This document shows positions 30,300 to 41,894 of a DNA stretch of 64,000 nucleotides, one piece after another. How positions within the stretch are numbered: position 1 is the first letter of the stretch; each line of letters begins with the position of its first letter. The notes under the pieces are model-generated. The model was not told the origin of the DNA. It did no database searches and saw only the letters and a program-made list of their open reading frames with translations. A program made the translations under genes and the position numbers. Origin of the DNA: Henningerozyma blattae CBS 6284 (Eukaryota > Ascomycota > Saccharomycetes > Saccharomycetales > Saccharomycetaceae); contig NC_020190.1 of NCBI RefSeq assembly GCF_000315915.1, positions 186,001 through 250,000 of the forward strand. Reading direction: 5' to 3'.

Positions 30300-33005
30300 A
30301 TGGAATCTGAATCATCCTATTCTTTACCTAGTACTGTTGATTGGTGGAGGGTGTGGCAAACTGCTAGAGGCCTTTCTCGTGAAAAGTTTGTGAACCCTGA
30401 TTGTTATGATTTGGAGTGGGTGGCATATCATCGTAGACATAAAGTTATATCAAGAGATGATACACCAGAGAGAGTAATTGCCAGTAAACATCCATCAGAT
30501 TCCGCATTTCTTCCTGAAATTGAGAAGGACATCGAACGTATTCTTCAAATTTCAAAATCATTTTCTAGGAAAACACCTTTGCTAACAGAAGAAGGTACAA
30601 GCTTCGTTGAACATATTAGAAAACAGCATGATAACGTTGAACCTGTATGGTCGTCAACCCGTATAAAAGATCCTGCATTGTTACTATTACCACCAGAAGA
30701 ACGTCTCTATATTGACGATAGTTTATCAGCATCAAATCTATTCCCACCATTCACAGATATTGGCTATCCAAAATTTAAAAACAATCTTTTTGTGACTCAT
30801 GCTGGCTGGTCGTTTTTTGCATATGATGATAGTGTGTTTGTTAACATCCTTGATAGATTACCATCAGAAAGACTTGTGACTCAATTTAAAGCAAGATTCG
30901 AAGTATCAGATTGGTTCAATAACTATCCTGATATTGGGACCACTAACGCCCCTTTCTTCACCTTACAAGATCCAGAAGTATTGGGTGACAATTATGGGAA
31001 ATTTGATATCAATTTTATGAAAGTTTGCAGGTTTCTTAATAATAATGTATTGTGCACATGTACAACAAATGGATTAGTGGTTATTTATGATATCAAGAAA
31101 ATAATTAAGAAATTTGAATATGCTTACCATAGAACCCCTAGAGGAGACAATACAATATTCACGGTTATGCCGTTATTAGTAGTGAAAGTACCCGATAGTT
31201 GTTGGAGTGTTGATATTATTGATACTGAAGAAGTTAGTTATATTGCTGCTGGTAGTAATATGCATGTTTTGAGTATATTTGCTATCCCAAGAGATCAAGA
31301 TCTTACAGATCATCTAGAATCATATTCAAAGGATATACCGACTTTGCATAACGTTCCCAGCTGTCATTTCGTACCAAATTCTGTAGATATGAATGGATTT
31401 GTTACAGTTGCATATACAACAATATTCGGTGATACATCCACATTAAAAGTCAAATATTTCAAAAATAAAAAAAGATTAAGAGTTATTGGATTAGATACTC
31501 AATTTTTTGGTGAAAATTGCTGGTCAGTAACTCCCTTAAAGAAAAATGATTTCAAATCTGTTAACGAATTTGAACTATTAAACGCTAATTATTGTAAAGT
31601 CTTTAAGAATTCTATTCTATATTCGGTAATTCAAGATAGTAAACTATTTGAATTAAGCCCAGTATCGGTTTCTCGTTCTGGTGATTTTGGAGTTGGCGCA
31701 ATTTCAACTCAAATACCTGTCCCAGTTTCAAATTTATCTTTAACTTTTAGGAAATGGGAACATAAGGCTGACATTCATTTACGTTTTACAGCTTTTGATG
31801 ATGAAGGGAAAAAAATAAATGGATTCTTTAATTCATCGGGCCATCCTTTAGATTTTGATATTTCAGTAACTAATAGTACCACTTCCAGGGTATATGTCGG
31901 TAAAAGTTCGCCGTTACAGTTTTATTATTTAACCAGCCCAAATGGAAACCCAGAACGTGTTAAAGTTCCTAAAAAAGGTTACCTCTTGGAGTACTGGAAA
32001 GATTTGACTAACCAACCTCCATCGACACCTTATAACTCACAAGATCAATTCCATTTTTCAACTCCCATAGAAGATACCAGATTAACACATTATAATTTAG
32101 GTATCAATGGGAAACGAATGGTTCTACCAAGAAAATTTATTTGTAAAGAATCTACATACTACCCGAAATCTTTAATTACAAAAGGTGTAGTATTAATTAA
32201 ATCTGAATATTATGCAAATAATGAAACGATTGATTTCAGTAAAAAATATTCACATATGTATGCTTATGATTATGACAAAGGGAGTTTTTCTGAAGAGGAA
32301 TCCGAAGAAGAAGAGGATCCTTGGGATACTGATGAGCCCATAGTAGGCCCATTAAGTAGCCAATTAGATTGGGCTTTAACAAATTATGAAATGAAAATTG
32401 GTAGACTTCTTTATATAATGAAAAGCTCTTCAGGAAACATTTCATCTGGCTATGAAGTTAGTGATTTAGATGACGATTTTCTCTTTGTTACCACAGCTAC
32501 TAAAATATATTTAGTGAAGGCCAATCCATTAGCAATTACTTCGTTCACTAAAGATGATATCTTTCCAATAAAAGACGCAGTGCTATGTGAGGAAGCATTG
32601 GCCAACTCTATGAATAGAATCAATATTGTTTGCCATATAAGAGAATTAAATTGTTTCGTTGTTGCTTCACAACTTGGCTTAATTTCTATCTTAAGATTGA
32701 CAGAATATAATGGAATTTATTCATTCCGCCAAGAGTATATTAAAGGTTGGGAATCTCAAGCGCCTGGAGAACCTGACAATATCTGTGCATTTGCAAGTCT
32801 AAACCAATACATGTATGAATGCTTTGGTGATGAATTGCGTCTACCTTATCTGAATATAATGGGCATGGATTATATGTACATCCCAGAGAATGAACGAAAT
32901 AATACGGCCCCATACGCCATGCTATATGTGCTAGCAGGTCCTGGTAATACCTTATATAGATTCAAGATCGCTTCTGGCAAAACCCCGTACCTAACAAAAA
33001 TTTAA
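30300..33005 (+). CDS. CRT10: Crt10-like regulator of ribonucleotide reductase genes
   Basis: In S. cerevisiae, Crt10 influences transcription of RNR2 and RNR3 and hydroxyurea sensitivity; its mechanism is not settled. The protein is 901 residues, against 957 in S. cerevisiae. It has no transmembrane segment. The sequence is rich in beta-strand-like segments, suggesting a WD40-type propeller fold. The N-terminus (STVDWWRVWQTARGLSREKF) is strongly conserved in the family. An acidic stretch, EEESEEEEDPWDTDEP, lies near residue 665. Assignment comes from sequence character and from position between APM4 and MPS1; MET22, next to CRT10 in S. cerevisiae, is absent here. Confidence 0.85.
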   Translation: MESESSYSLPSTVDWWRVWQTARGLSREKFVNPDCYDLEWVAYHRRHKVISRDDTPERVIASKHPSDSAFLPEIEKDIERILQISKSFSRKTPLLTEEGTSFVEHIRKQHDNVEPVWSSTRIKDPALLLLPPEERLYIDDSLSASNLFPPFTDIGYPKFKNNLFVTHAGWSFFAYDDSVFVNILDRLPSERLVTQFKARFEVSDWFNNYPDIGTTNAPFFTLQDPEVLGDNYGKFDINFMKVCRFLNNNVLCTCTTNGLVVIYDIKKIIKKFEYAYHRTPRGDNTIFTVMPLLVVKVPDSCWSVDIIDTEEVSYIAAGSNMHVLSIFAIPRDQDLTDHLESYSKDIPTLHNVPSCHFVPNSVDMNGFVTVAYTTIFGDTSTLKVKYFKNKKRLRVIGLDTQFFGENCWSVTPLKKNDFKSVNEFELLNANYCKVFKNSILYSVIQDSKLFELSPVSVSRSGDFGVGAISTQIPVPVSNLSLTFRKWEHKADIHLRFTAFDDEGKKINGFFNSSGHPLDFDISVTNSTTSRVYVGKSSPLQFYYLTSPNGNPERVKVPKKGYLLEYWKDLTNQPPSTPYNSQDQFHFSTPIEDTRLTHYNLGINGKRMVLPRKFICKESTYYPKSLITKGVVLIKSEYYANNETIDFSKKYSHMYAYDYDKGSFSEEESEEEEDPWDTDEPIVGPLSSQLDWALTNYEMKIGRLLYIMKSSSGNISSGYEVSDLDDDFLFVTTATKIYLVKANPLAITSFTKDDIFPIKDAVLCEEALANSMNRINIVCHIRELNCFVVASQLGLISILRLTEYNGIYSFRQEYIKGWESQAPGEPDNICAFASLNQYMYECFGDELRLPYLNIMGMDYMYIPENERNNTAPYAMLYVLAGPGNTLYRFKIASGKTPYLTKI

Positions 33006-33627
33006 ACTAGATCCAGGTATAAATTTACTATGGCCTTGCTAACTTGAATAAAACAAAATCTTAATAATAGAAGTTTTTTCTTTGAACAGTCTCATACAAA
33101 TGCCCTAAATAATTTTATTTATCTTTAGTATCAATTATTCGGCACAGCTACTTAATAACATTCCTTTTAAATCAGAAAATTTCGAAAAATAGTGCCATTT
33201 ATTCTTTTGAAATTTCCTAAGAATATAATATCCATTACCATTAACTTCAAACAGACTAGAATTATTCGTATTTTACCATAAGATTAATAAATATTCTTAT
33301 ATTGCTGTGAAACTTCAAATACCGGGTAACTCTAGATGTTTGTGTTTTTCATTGCCGAAAGGTAAATACGCGGCTTCTAATTAGAGATTTGAGATCCAAA
33401 TTAAAAACAAAATAAAAACCTGATGAGGCACGGATAAGTAACAAGAAGATTTGAAGGATCTACACAGTTCATACAAACCATTCCTTTACTTATCTTTACT
33501 TACGGTGATATAACTCATCTCAATTTAACATTCTTTCCTTTTAGCATATCATATCATTTTTTTATGTATTTCTATTAAACGTATTAATAATATCCACATA
33601 AAAAATAAATAGATTAAGACATCTAGA
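33006..33627. promoter_or_regulatory. CRT10-MPS1 intergenic region with a Reb1-type site
   Basis: About 620 bases. CCGGGTAA at about 33323-33330 contains the Reb1 core CGGGTAA, roughly 300 bases upstream of MPS1; Reb1 sites commonly create nucleosome-free regions in yeast promoters. No gene is present. Confidence 0.5.
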
Positions 33628-34283
33628 ATGTCCCATAATATACAAATTTATCCTAATAATATTCACTCCAGACCAAACCAAGATAATGAACCGACTTCTA
33701 GTCATAACTATATGGATGACTCAGACGATGAAGATAATATAGAAAGAGGCCCTCCCAAATTGAGTAATTTTGGGTCGGCATTACTATCTAATCAAGAGGA
33801 ACAGAATAATAAACAGCATCAACAAGACGTAATGGAATCTAAGGATTCTCTACAAATTAAAACCGATAAACATAATATATGGCGTAATAATACCAATATT
33901 AATAATACATCGAACACACTCTTTGGCCATACTGATGAACATTCTCAGACATCAACCTCAACCATGACTAGCGTACGTATGCATGATCATCAAAGTGTCA
34001 CTACACTTTATTCTGATAATAATGGAAAAGATTTAAATAATACTCTAGTAAAGGACTCTAACAAATCTACATTCAGAAGTCTGAAACAGTTATCAAGAGA
34101 AGAACTACCATCCAGACAGCGAAATAGACGATTGTTACAGAATTTAAAAGCAGGAAACCTTGGACCAGCATCAAGAACATCATCTTTGTTAACTAATGAA
34201 AGTTTTAATTCTTCTATGCCATTATCAACAAATACTCCTGAAGCCAGACAAAATAATGATAATAATGATAATGATAATGATAA

Positions 34284-34347
<64 letters not shown>

Positions 34348-36570
34348 CTTCGAAATAAAAGTATCAACAATCATACTCATACGAGGACCTTACCCTTAGA
34401 TGAAATAAAACCACCAACTTCTACTGATATAGGAAGATCCTACATACATAGCTCAATTGAAAATATTCCACTCCGAATTGCCACAACAGAGACAAATATA
34501 AATACTAAACTTACTAACCGCAATAACAATGATGCTACTATTAGTAATGATTATAACCATAACTCTAAACCTATTATCTCAGATTATTCTTCAATTGAAT
34601 TCAACGGATTAAACCCAATGCAATATTGGAGAAAGCATGACTTACCTCCATCTGAACTTCCAAAATTAAATAAAGCATACTTACAAAAACAAAGAGAAGA
34701 AAATAGAAAGGCAGTATTAAAACAAAGAAGTACATCAAGAATGATCCTTAGCAACAAAATGACTAATTCTACCTCTTCGACAAACAACGGTTCAATTAAA
34801 CTAAGTGACAATAGGTTTAATTCATTTGATGCTAACAATACTAATAATGATAATTTGCATAAAATTAATAGAACAAAAAATTATACAAAAGATAATTCAT
34901 TACCCACTGCAAGAGCAAACAGAAATAATACAGATACTTCGCCCATGGGGAAATCTTCTAGGAAAAATTTGTCATCGCCAGTTGTTTCTACAAGAAATGT
35001 CTTCTTGGAAGATATCGATCCACCATTTAGTAATGAAAAAAAATTCCGAATTGATAAAGAGAATAATTCAAAATCAGGACAAACTCGTAATAGACTTGGG
35101 TCCTTTGGCAGTGAAATAGATAATATTCATAATAGACATAATGCTATAAAGTATATTTCCCGACAAAATAGCAGCGAAGATTTACATTCTAGTAATCGTT
35201 ATACAGAGAATAGAAGAACAGCTTTAACTTCAATTGATATTAATAAAAGATCTGGATATGCCTCTCCTTCCAGAGAACACAAAAGATCTAAAACCACTGA
35301 TAATTATAAGATGGATGTTTCAGTTCTTGAAAGCAACAGTAGAATCCCGTCTAGTGCAAATAGAATTAACTATCGTTCCAAGAGTGCTCTAGCAGACTAT
35401 AATAATCCGATGCAAGATATAGACCACCTCCCTTCATCACAACCACCAGTAAGGCCTCCACCACATTTCATACCTTCACTGTCACAACCTCAACCTCAAC
35501 AGGTAAGAAAAAAAGTAGAAATAATTGAACCAGAGGCGAAGATACATAATTACCAAAAACCAATAATCATTGTAAATAATATAGAATATGAAAAAGTAGC
35601 ATTATTAGGCAGAGGCGGCTCATCTAAAGTCTACAAGGTAAAGGGACCGAAAAATTCATATTATGCATTAAAAAGAGTTTTATTTGATGAATTTGATGAT
35701 TCAAGTATAGAAGGATTTAAAGGAGAAATTGAATTATTGAAGAAACTTGAACATGAAGAAAGAGTTGTAAGATTATTTGATTATAAGATGGAAAATGGGA
35801 CTTTACATCTAATTATGGAATGTGGTGATCTTGATCTTTCAAGAATATTGCATCAAAGATCTAAACAACCTTTAGACTTGGAGTTTATTAGATACTATTC
35901 TCGTGAAATGCTTAAATGTGTTCAAGTAGTACATAATAACGATATTGTTCATTCTGATTTAAAACCTGCTAATTTTGTTTTAGTTGGTAGTGTTTTAAAA
36001 ATCATCGATTTTGGTATTGCAAACGCTGTCCCAGATCATACAGTTAATATATATCGTGAATGTCAAATTGGTACTCCAAATTATATGGCACCCGAAGCGT
36101 TAGTTTCAATGAATTTAACATCTAATGAAAATGAGAATGCCCAGAAACCAGTAAATAGATGGAAAGTTGGTAAACCTTCTGATGTTTGGTCATGTGGTTG
36201 TATACTGTATCAAATGTTTTATGGTAAACCTCCTTATGGTCATTATCAGGGCCAAAATCGATTATTAGCTATTATGAATCCTGAAGTTGAAATTAAATAT
36301 CCCGAGTTTACACCAAATAATGAACCTATTCCAAGATCTGCGATAGACACCATGAAAGCGTGCCTTTACAGAGATCCTTCTAAGAGATTTACTATCGAAG
36401 AATTATTAAATAACCCATTTTTTTCACCAATTATGGTCACCCCTTTCTTTTTGCAAGATTTGATTAAAAATTCTGTTAGGTATGGAATTGACCGCAAAAA
36501 TATTTCTAATGAAGAGTTAGAAAAAATGAGTGATGATGTTTTGAATAGATTACGAGAATTCATCTTATAG
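33628..36570 (+). CDS. MPS1: Dual-specificity kinase of spindle checkpoint and spindle pole body duplication
   Basis: Phosphorylates kinetochore Spc105/Knl1 and other targets to start the spindle assembly checkpoint, and is needed for spindle pole body duplication. The protein is 980 residues, longer than S. cerevisiae Mps1 (764) because the N-terminal 640 residues are expanded, Asn/Ser-rich and disordered. They include a Thr run followed by an Asn run from ACT and AAT repeats at about 34284-34348. The kinase domain is at about 650-935: LGRGGSSKVYKV, YALKRVLF, the catalytic HSDLKPANF near residue 775 (HSD in place of HRD, as in Mps1/TTK kinases), IIDFGIAN, and MAPEAL. It faces ARP2 tail to tail, as YDL028C faces YDL029W. 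Confidence 0.96.
34284..34348 (+). repeat. In-frame ACT and AAT trinucleotide runs in MPS1
   Basis: A run of ACT codons is followed by AAT codons. They encode a poly-Thr then poly-Asn tract inside the disordered N-terminal region of Mps1. Both are prone to length change without shifting frame. Confidence 0.9.
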
Positions 36571-36946
36571 ACAGTGCGAAAGTCACATGGTAAGGGTATG
36601 CATTAACTTTTTTTTTTTTTAATTTATTCATATATATTATATATTTTTATAGAGATCAAGTCAAATCGATCATTAATTATCATTATAATGGGATATTATC
36701 TGGTCATTATTGGGTAAATCAAGCTAATATACTAAAATATATCTAAGTTCATTTCTATTACAACCGTAAATATAAATCAATGTAATATATCATGTAATAA
36801 CTAAGGTAATAAGTAAGTACGTACATATATATTTAAATATCCCATAACCGTTAAAAAAAGATGAGATGATGATGACGATAACGATGGATAATAAAAAAAA
36901 TACAGCTTGAATTAAATAAGGAGTAAATTTTGATTTTTCAATTTCA
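36571..36946. terminator. MPS1 / ARP2 convergent 3' region
   Basis: About 375 bases between convergent genes. It contains TATATA-rich efficiency elements (36630-36650, 36825-36840) and A/T runs for polyadenylation on both strands. No gene is seen. Confidence 0.5.
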
Positions 36947-38346
36947 TTATCTTGGACCAAATTTAGCCAGTGCAGCAGCCCCATTTTCCTGCCATTCTTG
37001 TTTTGACAACCACATATGATCTTTATCAGCCATGATATTAGCCAAAACAGCCCCACCGATGAAGACCATATGTTTTCTCCTTGGAGGATCTTCAATACGG
37101 ACTTTAAATTTATCTAATCTTTCAGCATCACCCTTTAAGATTCTAGTGAACCACAATTGTTTCAATTCTCTTTCTAATCTTGATGGTAACCCTGGATACA
37201 TACTTGAACCACCAGACAGGACAATAGCTTTATATAAAGAACTTCTGACATCGATATCAGCAGATTGGATTGTGTTAAATAATAATTCACCAACACCTGG
37301 AGATTCTACATCTACCAAGTCTGGTTGGAATAAACATTCTGGAGCTTCGAATCTTTCTTGACCTACCTTAATAATTCTACCATCAGGTAATTCATATTCT
37401 TGTACTAAGGTGGTTGTTTCCCTTGCTAATTTTGTATCTAAATTCAAATCGTAAGAAACATAACAAACTTTTTCTTTAATTTGACGAACTGTTTCGAAAT
37501 CAGCAGTTCTATTGAACGAGTAACCACGGCGTGATAGTAAATCGATTAAATGTCTAGTAACATCTCTACCTGCAACATCTAATCTCCTGGTCAAATGATT
37601 CAATACTACTGATTCATAAACTGGAACAATATGTGTAACACCATCACCTGAATCCACAACAACACCTGATGATAGCCCTTGAGCGTATAATGCTAAAACG
37701 GCTTGAATAGCCACGTAAACTCCGCCAAAATCGTATCTTTCAAACATAACTTCACACATTCTTTCTCTATTTTTAACTGGATTCATAGGTGGTTCAGTTA
37801 AAAGAACTTTACCACCTGAAGTGGTTGGCAATTTCATTTGATTGAAAAAAGCATAATCCCATAACAATTCCATATCTGTCCAATTCTTTATAATACCATT
37901 TTCCATGGGGTAAGAGATCTGTAAATATGAACGAACTTCACTTGCTTCATCACCAATCATAATATCTTTCAAAGGTGTGGAGATTGTACCACGTTCTTCG
38001 GCTCTTAAAATAGGTCTACCAACAATGGAGGGAAAAGTATAATCTGGGAAATTTTCACCAGCACGCCCTATTTTAACGAAACCTGTACCTTGATCTAAGA
38101 CTGTTTTTAAAAGACCAAATTTGAGCAGGAACTTAATTGGCCTAGCCAATTGAAATATTCTCATATTAAATTTGCAATTTAGTTAGTAAAATGATCATTA
38201 AGTGTGGAAATACAGATATATCTACAAGAATATATATATCATAATAAACCACCTATAGAAAAAAGCATAAAATCATAAAAAGGGCTTTGCCGGATTCCTA
38301 AGGTTATAGTAACAAATAACATACCAATTGGACTATGAGGATCCAT
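36947..38346 (-). CDS. ARP2: Actin-related protein 2 of the Arp2/3 complex, two exons
   Basis: Nucleates branched actin filaments with Arp3 at cortical patches during endocytosis. The continuous frame 38164-36947 opens with residues unlike any actin; real homology begins at [18 protein letters not shown]. Upstream, ATG 38346 opens a 22-base exon (38346-38325) coding MDPHSPI plus one base, followed by a GTATGT donor. A TACTAAC branch site lies at 38188-38182 and a CAG acceptor ends at 38101. Splicing out 38324-38101 gives a junction that reads PIVLDQGTG and a protein of 391 residues, the same as S. cerevisiae Arp2, whose gene also has an intron at this point. Nucleotide-binding motifs include VDSGDGVTH and [10 protein letters not shown]; the C-terminus is FGPR. 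Confidence 0.96.
38101..38324 (-). other. ARP2: Spliceosomal intron in ARP2
   Basis: This 224-base intron has a perfect yeast donor GTATGT (38324-38319), a perfect branch site TACTAAC (38188-38182) and a CAG acceptor. An earlier TAG lies between branch and CAG, so acceptor choice is inferred from the reading frame and homology. Confidence 0.92.
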
Positions 38347-38776
38347 TGTGAGTCGTGTATTTTATAATAGAGTATTTTTTTTCCTTGTATATGGATGACT
38401 ATATGATCTTGCGAACAGGACAAATGCCTTTGTCTATAGACTCTTGATCCTTTATAATAATATCTAACCTTTAACCTTTATTTCAATTTTCAAATCCTTT
38501 ATTCAATTCGTGTTGAAACTTATTTCGAGCAAAGTGAAATTTCAGTTCGCCCCTTTTGAGAGTCGTGCGGCGTGATATTTTTTCAGAAATAGTATATAAG
38601 TAATAAGCATCATCCAAAATAAATAGTCACAAAATAGAGATCAGGACTACAGAACAGGCCTCTAGACGTAGGATTGTTCAGTACGTTGGCGTATTTCAAA
38701 TTGTGGCCGGTACATATTGAATCCCTACAGTTTCAAGTTTTCCACAGAGATAAAATACAACCAATTAGCGTTACAA
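38347..38776. promoter_or_regulatory. ARP2 / SLM3 divergent promoter
   Basis: About 430 bases between divergent starts. It holds a T-rich tract near 38370-38380, TATATAAG near 38594-38601 on the SLM3 side, and GC-containing sequence around 38545-38575. No gene is seen. Confidence 0.45.
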
Positions 38777-40048
38777 ATGGCATCATGGAGCACTAAATGT
38801 TTAGAGACCATTGGGAAGAGAACTCTTGATGGGTATAAAGCTCAGAGAATACCCAGCAAGTTTGATAATGTAGTAGTTGCGGTATCTGGAGGTGTTGACT
38901 CTGCTCTTGCAGCTTCTTTGTATTCTACGATATACCCTAATACAAGAGCCATTTATATGCAAAATTGGTCCAAGAGTCAGTCTTTGAGTGATCCTAGGGA
39001 AGAACCATGCTACAATAGAGACTGGAGAGAAGCTGTTAAAGTGGCAGAATTTTTAGGGATACCGATGGAGAAGGTGAATTTTGAATCTGATTATTGGATA
39101 GATGTTTTTGAGCCAATGCTGAATAGTTATAAGATGGGTATCACACCAAATCCAGATATCGGATGCAATAGGTTTATTAAGTTTGGTAGATTAACTGAAT
39201 ATTTGGATAATAAATATGGTCAAGATAATTACTGGCTAGTGACAGGTCATTATTCAAGAGTCTTAGATTATATTGGTGGGAAATCTGAGCGATCGTTGCA
39301 TCTTTTGAAATCATATTATAAACAAAAAGATCAAAGTTATTTTTTATCACAAATCAATCCTATTGCCTTAAGGCGATTATTATTACCGGTAGGCCATCTT
39401 ACGAAACCAGAAGTACGAGAATATGCTCGACAGCTTGGATTACCAAACTCTTCTCGACCTGATTCACAAGGTATTTGCTTTGTCAACAATTCACAAACTG
39501 GCAAATTTAAAAATTTCTTAAAGCATTATTTAGACAACAACCCAGGTGATATCATTACGATAGATAAATCTACTAATAAGAAGAAAGTTTGGGGTAAACA
39601 TCAAGGGATTTGGTCATACACAATAGGCCAGAAAGTTGGTATATCTATGCCACAGAGTGATCCTCAATACAAAGGGACTTGGTTTGTTAGTGACAAAATA
39701 ATAGATAAAAATGAAATTGTCATAGTAAAAGGGAACAACAATCCCGAATTGTATCATGATACTTTGAAGGTTCAGTCATTTAAACCATTAATAGTAGGCT
39801 TCACTAAGGAATGGTTTGAGACTGAGTGCTCAAAGGGTACTCTAAAAATGCAGTACCGATCTCTTCAAGATCCGGTGCCTATTAAATTCGCTACCATACA
39901 TTCTTCTCCAAGTGACGACTCGTATCAACCGTATTCTATCCAACTTACCTTGTCACACGCACAAAGAGCTATTGCACCAGGCCAATATTGCTGCATATAC
40001 TGGAACCAGGCAGTTCTTGGGAGTGGTGCTATTACTAGTGTTCTGTAA
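38777..40048 (+). CDS. SLM3: Mitochondrial tRNA 2-thiouridylase (MnmA/Mtu1 family)
   Basis: Adds sulfur at C2 of the wobble uridine of mitochondrial tRNA-Lys, tRNA-Glu and tRNA-Gln. The ATG at 38777 gives 423 residues (S. cerevisiae Slm3/Mtu1 417); upstream codons are open but start only at TTG. The N-terminus is basic and Ser/Thr-rich, fitting a mitochondrial presequence. The PP-loop ATP-pyrophosphatase motif SGGVDS is at residues 37-42. The first catalytic Cys is in EEPCYNRDWREA and the second in SQGICFV, as in MnmA; FIKFG and WLVTGHYSR are also typical. Neighbouring ARP2 agrees with YDL033C, although DBP10 and PRP9, which lie between them in S. cerevisiae, are missing here. Confidence 0.95.
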   Translation: MASWSTKCLETIGKRTLDGYKAQRIPSKFDNVVVAVSGGVDSALAASLYSTIYPNTRAIYMQNWSKSQSLSDPREEPCYNRDWREAVKVAEFLGIPMEKVNFESDYWIDVFEPMLNSYKMGITPNPDIGCNRFIKFGRLTEYLDNKYGQDNYWLVTGHYSRVLDYIGGKSERSLHLLKSYYKQKDQSYFLSQINPIALRRLLLPVGHLTKPEVREYARQLGLPNSSRPDSQGICFVNNSQTGKFKNFLKHYLDNNPGDIITIDKSTNKKKVWGKHQGIWSYTIGQKVGISMPQSDPQYKGTWFVSDKIIDKNEIVIVKGNNNPELYHDTLKVQSFKPLIVGFTKEWFETECSKGTLKMQYRSLQDPVPIKFATIHSSPSDDSYQPYSIQLTLSHAQRAIAPGQYCCIYWNQAVLGSGAITSVL

Positions 40049-40422
40049 TATACATGCATATATATATGGCAATTTGTTTTTAACATTAATATTGCAATTG
40101 TATATTATATATTCTCTACTGCTTCTAGTTTTAGAGCAGTAATATCTCTCTCTATATATAAGGTTCCTGTAAATAAACATTTCAACTGCATTATCTTCCA
40201 GTCACTTTCGCTTATTCTGGCTAAATTTAATATGTGTCAACTGTTATAAATTCTTCCTAAGAAGATTCAGTAAGCGAGTCTATGAAATTAAAGTTACCTA
40301 TTTTAGCTCTAAATATATATATATCTATGAAAATAAAAAAAAGATAAAAAAAATAGAAAAGTAGTCTCAAAATAAAAAAACCAACAAACTACATTACCTA
40401 TCTATATCAAACAAGAACAATA
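40049..40422. other. SLM3-INP54 intergenic region
   Basis: About 375 bases. TATATATATAT near 40314-40324 lies roughly 100 bases before the INP54 ATG and is followed by A-rich leader. Polyadenylation-type TATATATA lies near 40060. No gene is seen. Confidence 0.45.
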
Positions 40423-41517
40423 ATGGGGCAAGCAGATTGGAAAATTTCAATAACTTCGTTTAATTGTGGCAAGGCGTTGCCTTATGATAAAGTATCGAAA
40501 TTAACTCCGATTATTGAGAAATTGATTCCAGATGATCAATGTAATGATATTTGTGTATTAGGGTTTCAAGAATTGACAGAGATTTGGATGGGATCATTCC
40601 CAGATTACATGGAATTGATATTCGATAATATTGGAAAATGTGCTCAAACCATTTTAGGTAATGTTTTTGGAATAGAATATCAAGTGGCTGCTTCAAATCA
40701 TTTAGGCACTCTTGGCCTAGTAATATTGACCAAAAAATCGATTGATATTGGCCAAAAATTCTTAACCTCTTGTAAAAGAGGCCAACTAGGCTCGAGTTTA
40801 AAAGGTGGTGCGGCCATTTCCATTGATTTAAAAGACGACACAAGAGATGATACTTTCATTTTTATATGTAACCACTTGGCTGCTAACAAGGGCAAGTTTA
40901 ATGAAAGAATAGATGATTACAATCATATAATGTCTCATTGCGATTCAACATTTAGAATGAGAACATTACAAAGTAGCCATCTCTTCTTTTTTGGCGATTT
41001 GAATTTCAGATCCAATAAACCAATATATGATTTTTCTGAAAGTGCAATTATTGAAAAAGTTCTAACATCCCACGATGAATTAAATATTTTAAAACAAGAA
41101 AATATGCTTTTCCAAGGGTTTGAGGAAGCTAAGATTAATTTCCCTCCAACTTATAAATATTCAATAAAGAATACAAAATCAAATGAATATTCAACAAAAA
41201 GAATCCCTTCTTGGTGTGACCGTATATTTTACAGGCATTATAAAACTCCAACTAGGACAAAATATTTTGCCATTCCAAGAACAGAAGAATTAAGATTCAC
41301 AGATCATCAACCAGTCAATTTAACCATTGAAGTTCAACTTGGAGTTCAAGACATTGCTCCTATCCAAATAAGAAAGCAATACGGTAGTTCTATAGACTTG
41401 AGTAAGATATCAGATCCAATCATTGGGTATGGTGATTGGTTTATTCAAAGGCATCCAATAATTGGTTCAATAATGATAGTTATTACTTTAGTCCTATTAT
41501 ATGCGTTATTGTTTTAA
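40423..41517 (+). CDS. INP54: Phosphatidylinositol 4,5-bisphosphate 5-phosphatase, tail-anchored
   Basis: Removes the 5-phosphate of PI(4,5)P2; S. cerevisiae Inp54 sits in the ER membrane and influences secretion. The 364-residue protein (S. cerevisiae 384) has the inositol polyphosphate 5-phosphatase fold: GFQELTE near residue 47, a metal-binding NHLAANKGKF, FFGDLNFR, the catalytic signature IPSWCDRIFY near residue 263, and the TDHQPV histidine motif. The last 20 residues (IIGSIMIVITLVLLYALLF) form a single C-terminal hydrophobic tail anchor, as known for Inp54. It corresponds to YOL065C, next to RIB2 and RTG1 in S. cerevisiae; RIB2 is absent. Confidence 0.95.
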   Translation: MGQADWKISITSFNCGKALPYDKVSKLTPIIEKLIPDDQCNDICVLGFQELTEIWMGSFPDYMELIFDNIGKCAQTILGNVFGIEYQVAASNHLGTLGLVILTKKSIDIGQKFLTSCKRGQLGSSLKGGAAISIDLKDDTRDDTFIFICNHLAANKGKFNERIDDYNHIMSHCDSTFRMRTLQSSHLFFFGDLNFRSNKPIYDFSESAIIEKVLTSHDELNILKQENMLFQGFEEAKINFPPTYKYSIKNTKSNEYSTKRIPSWCDRIFYRHYKTPTRTKYFAIPRTEELRFTDHQPVNLTIEVQLGVQDIAPIQIRKQYGSSIDLSKISDPIIGYGDWFIQRHPIIGSIMIVITLVLLYALLF

Positions 41518-41894
41518 ACTTTTTTTTTCAAGGGAATAAGGTTAGTTTGGGATCGGTTTATTAGGATAGTTTTATATATATACCCATTTTTGTAAATAAA
41601 CTATTTAATAGATATTTTGTTTGAATATTATGAACAGTAAAGATGAGAAGCGATAAATTCTCCTCTGAGTTTCTTTGATATTTTATTGATTAATTCTCGA
41701 AGGTTAGATCAAATTTATTTGACTAAATATGGATGGGATGTTTTAAAGCGTTGAAAATTTCGATTGTCGTTGGAAAGTGAAAAGAGGTGAAAAAAAAAAA
41801 TAAAAACGAAAAAAAAAAATAAGAACTACTCTATTAATTAAAGGAAATACTTTCTTCAAATTCATTCTCAAGATAATTAATAAGAATAAAGGCC
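41518..41894. other. INP54-NAT1 intergenic region
   Basis: About 375 bases with A-rich tracts (41788-41822) just before NAT1 that look like a nucleosome-excluding promoter element. No gene is seen. Confidence 0.45.
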
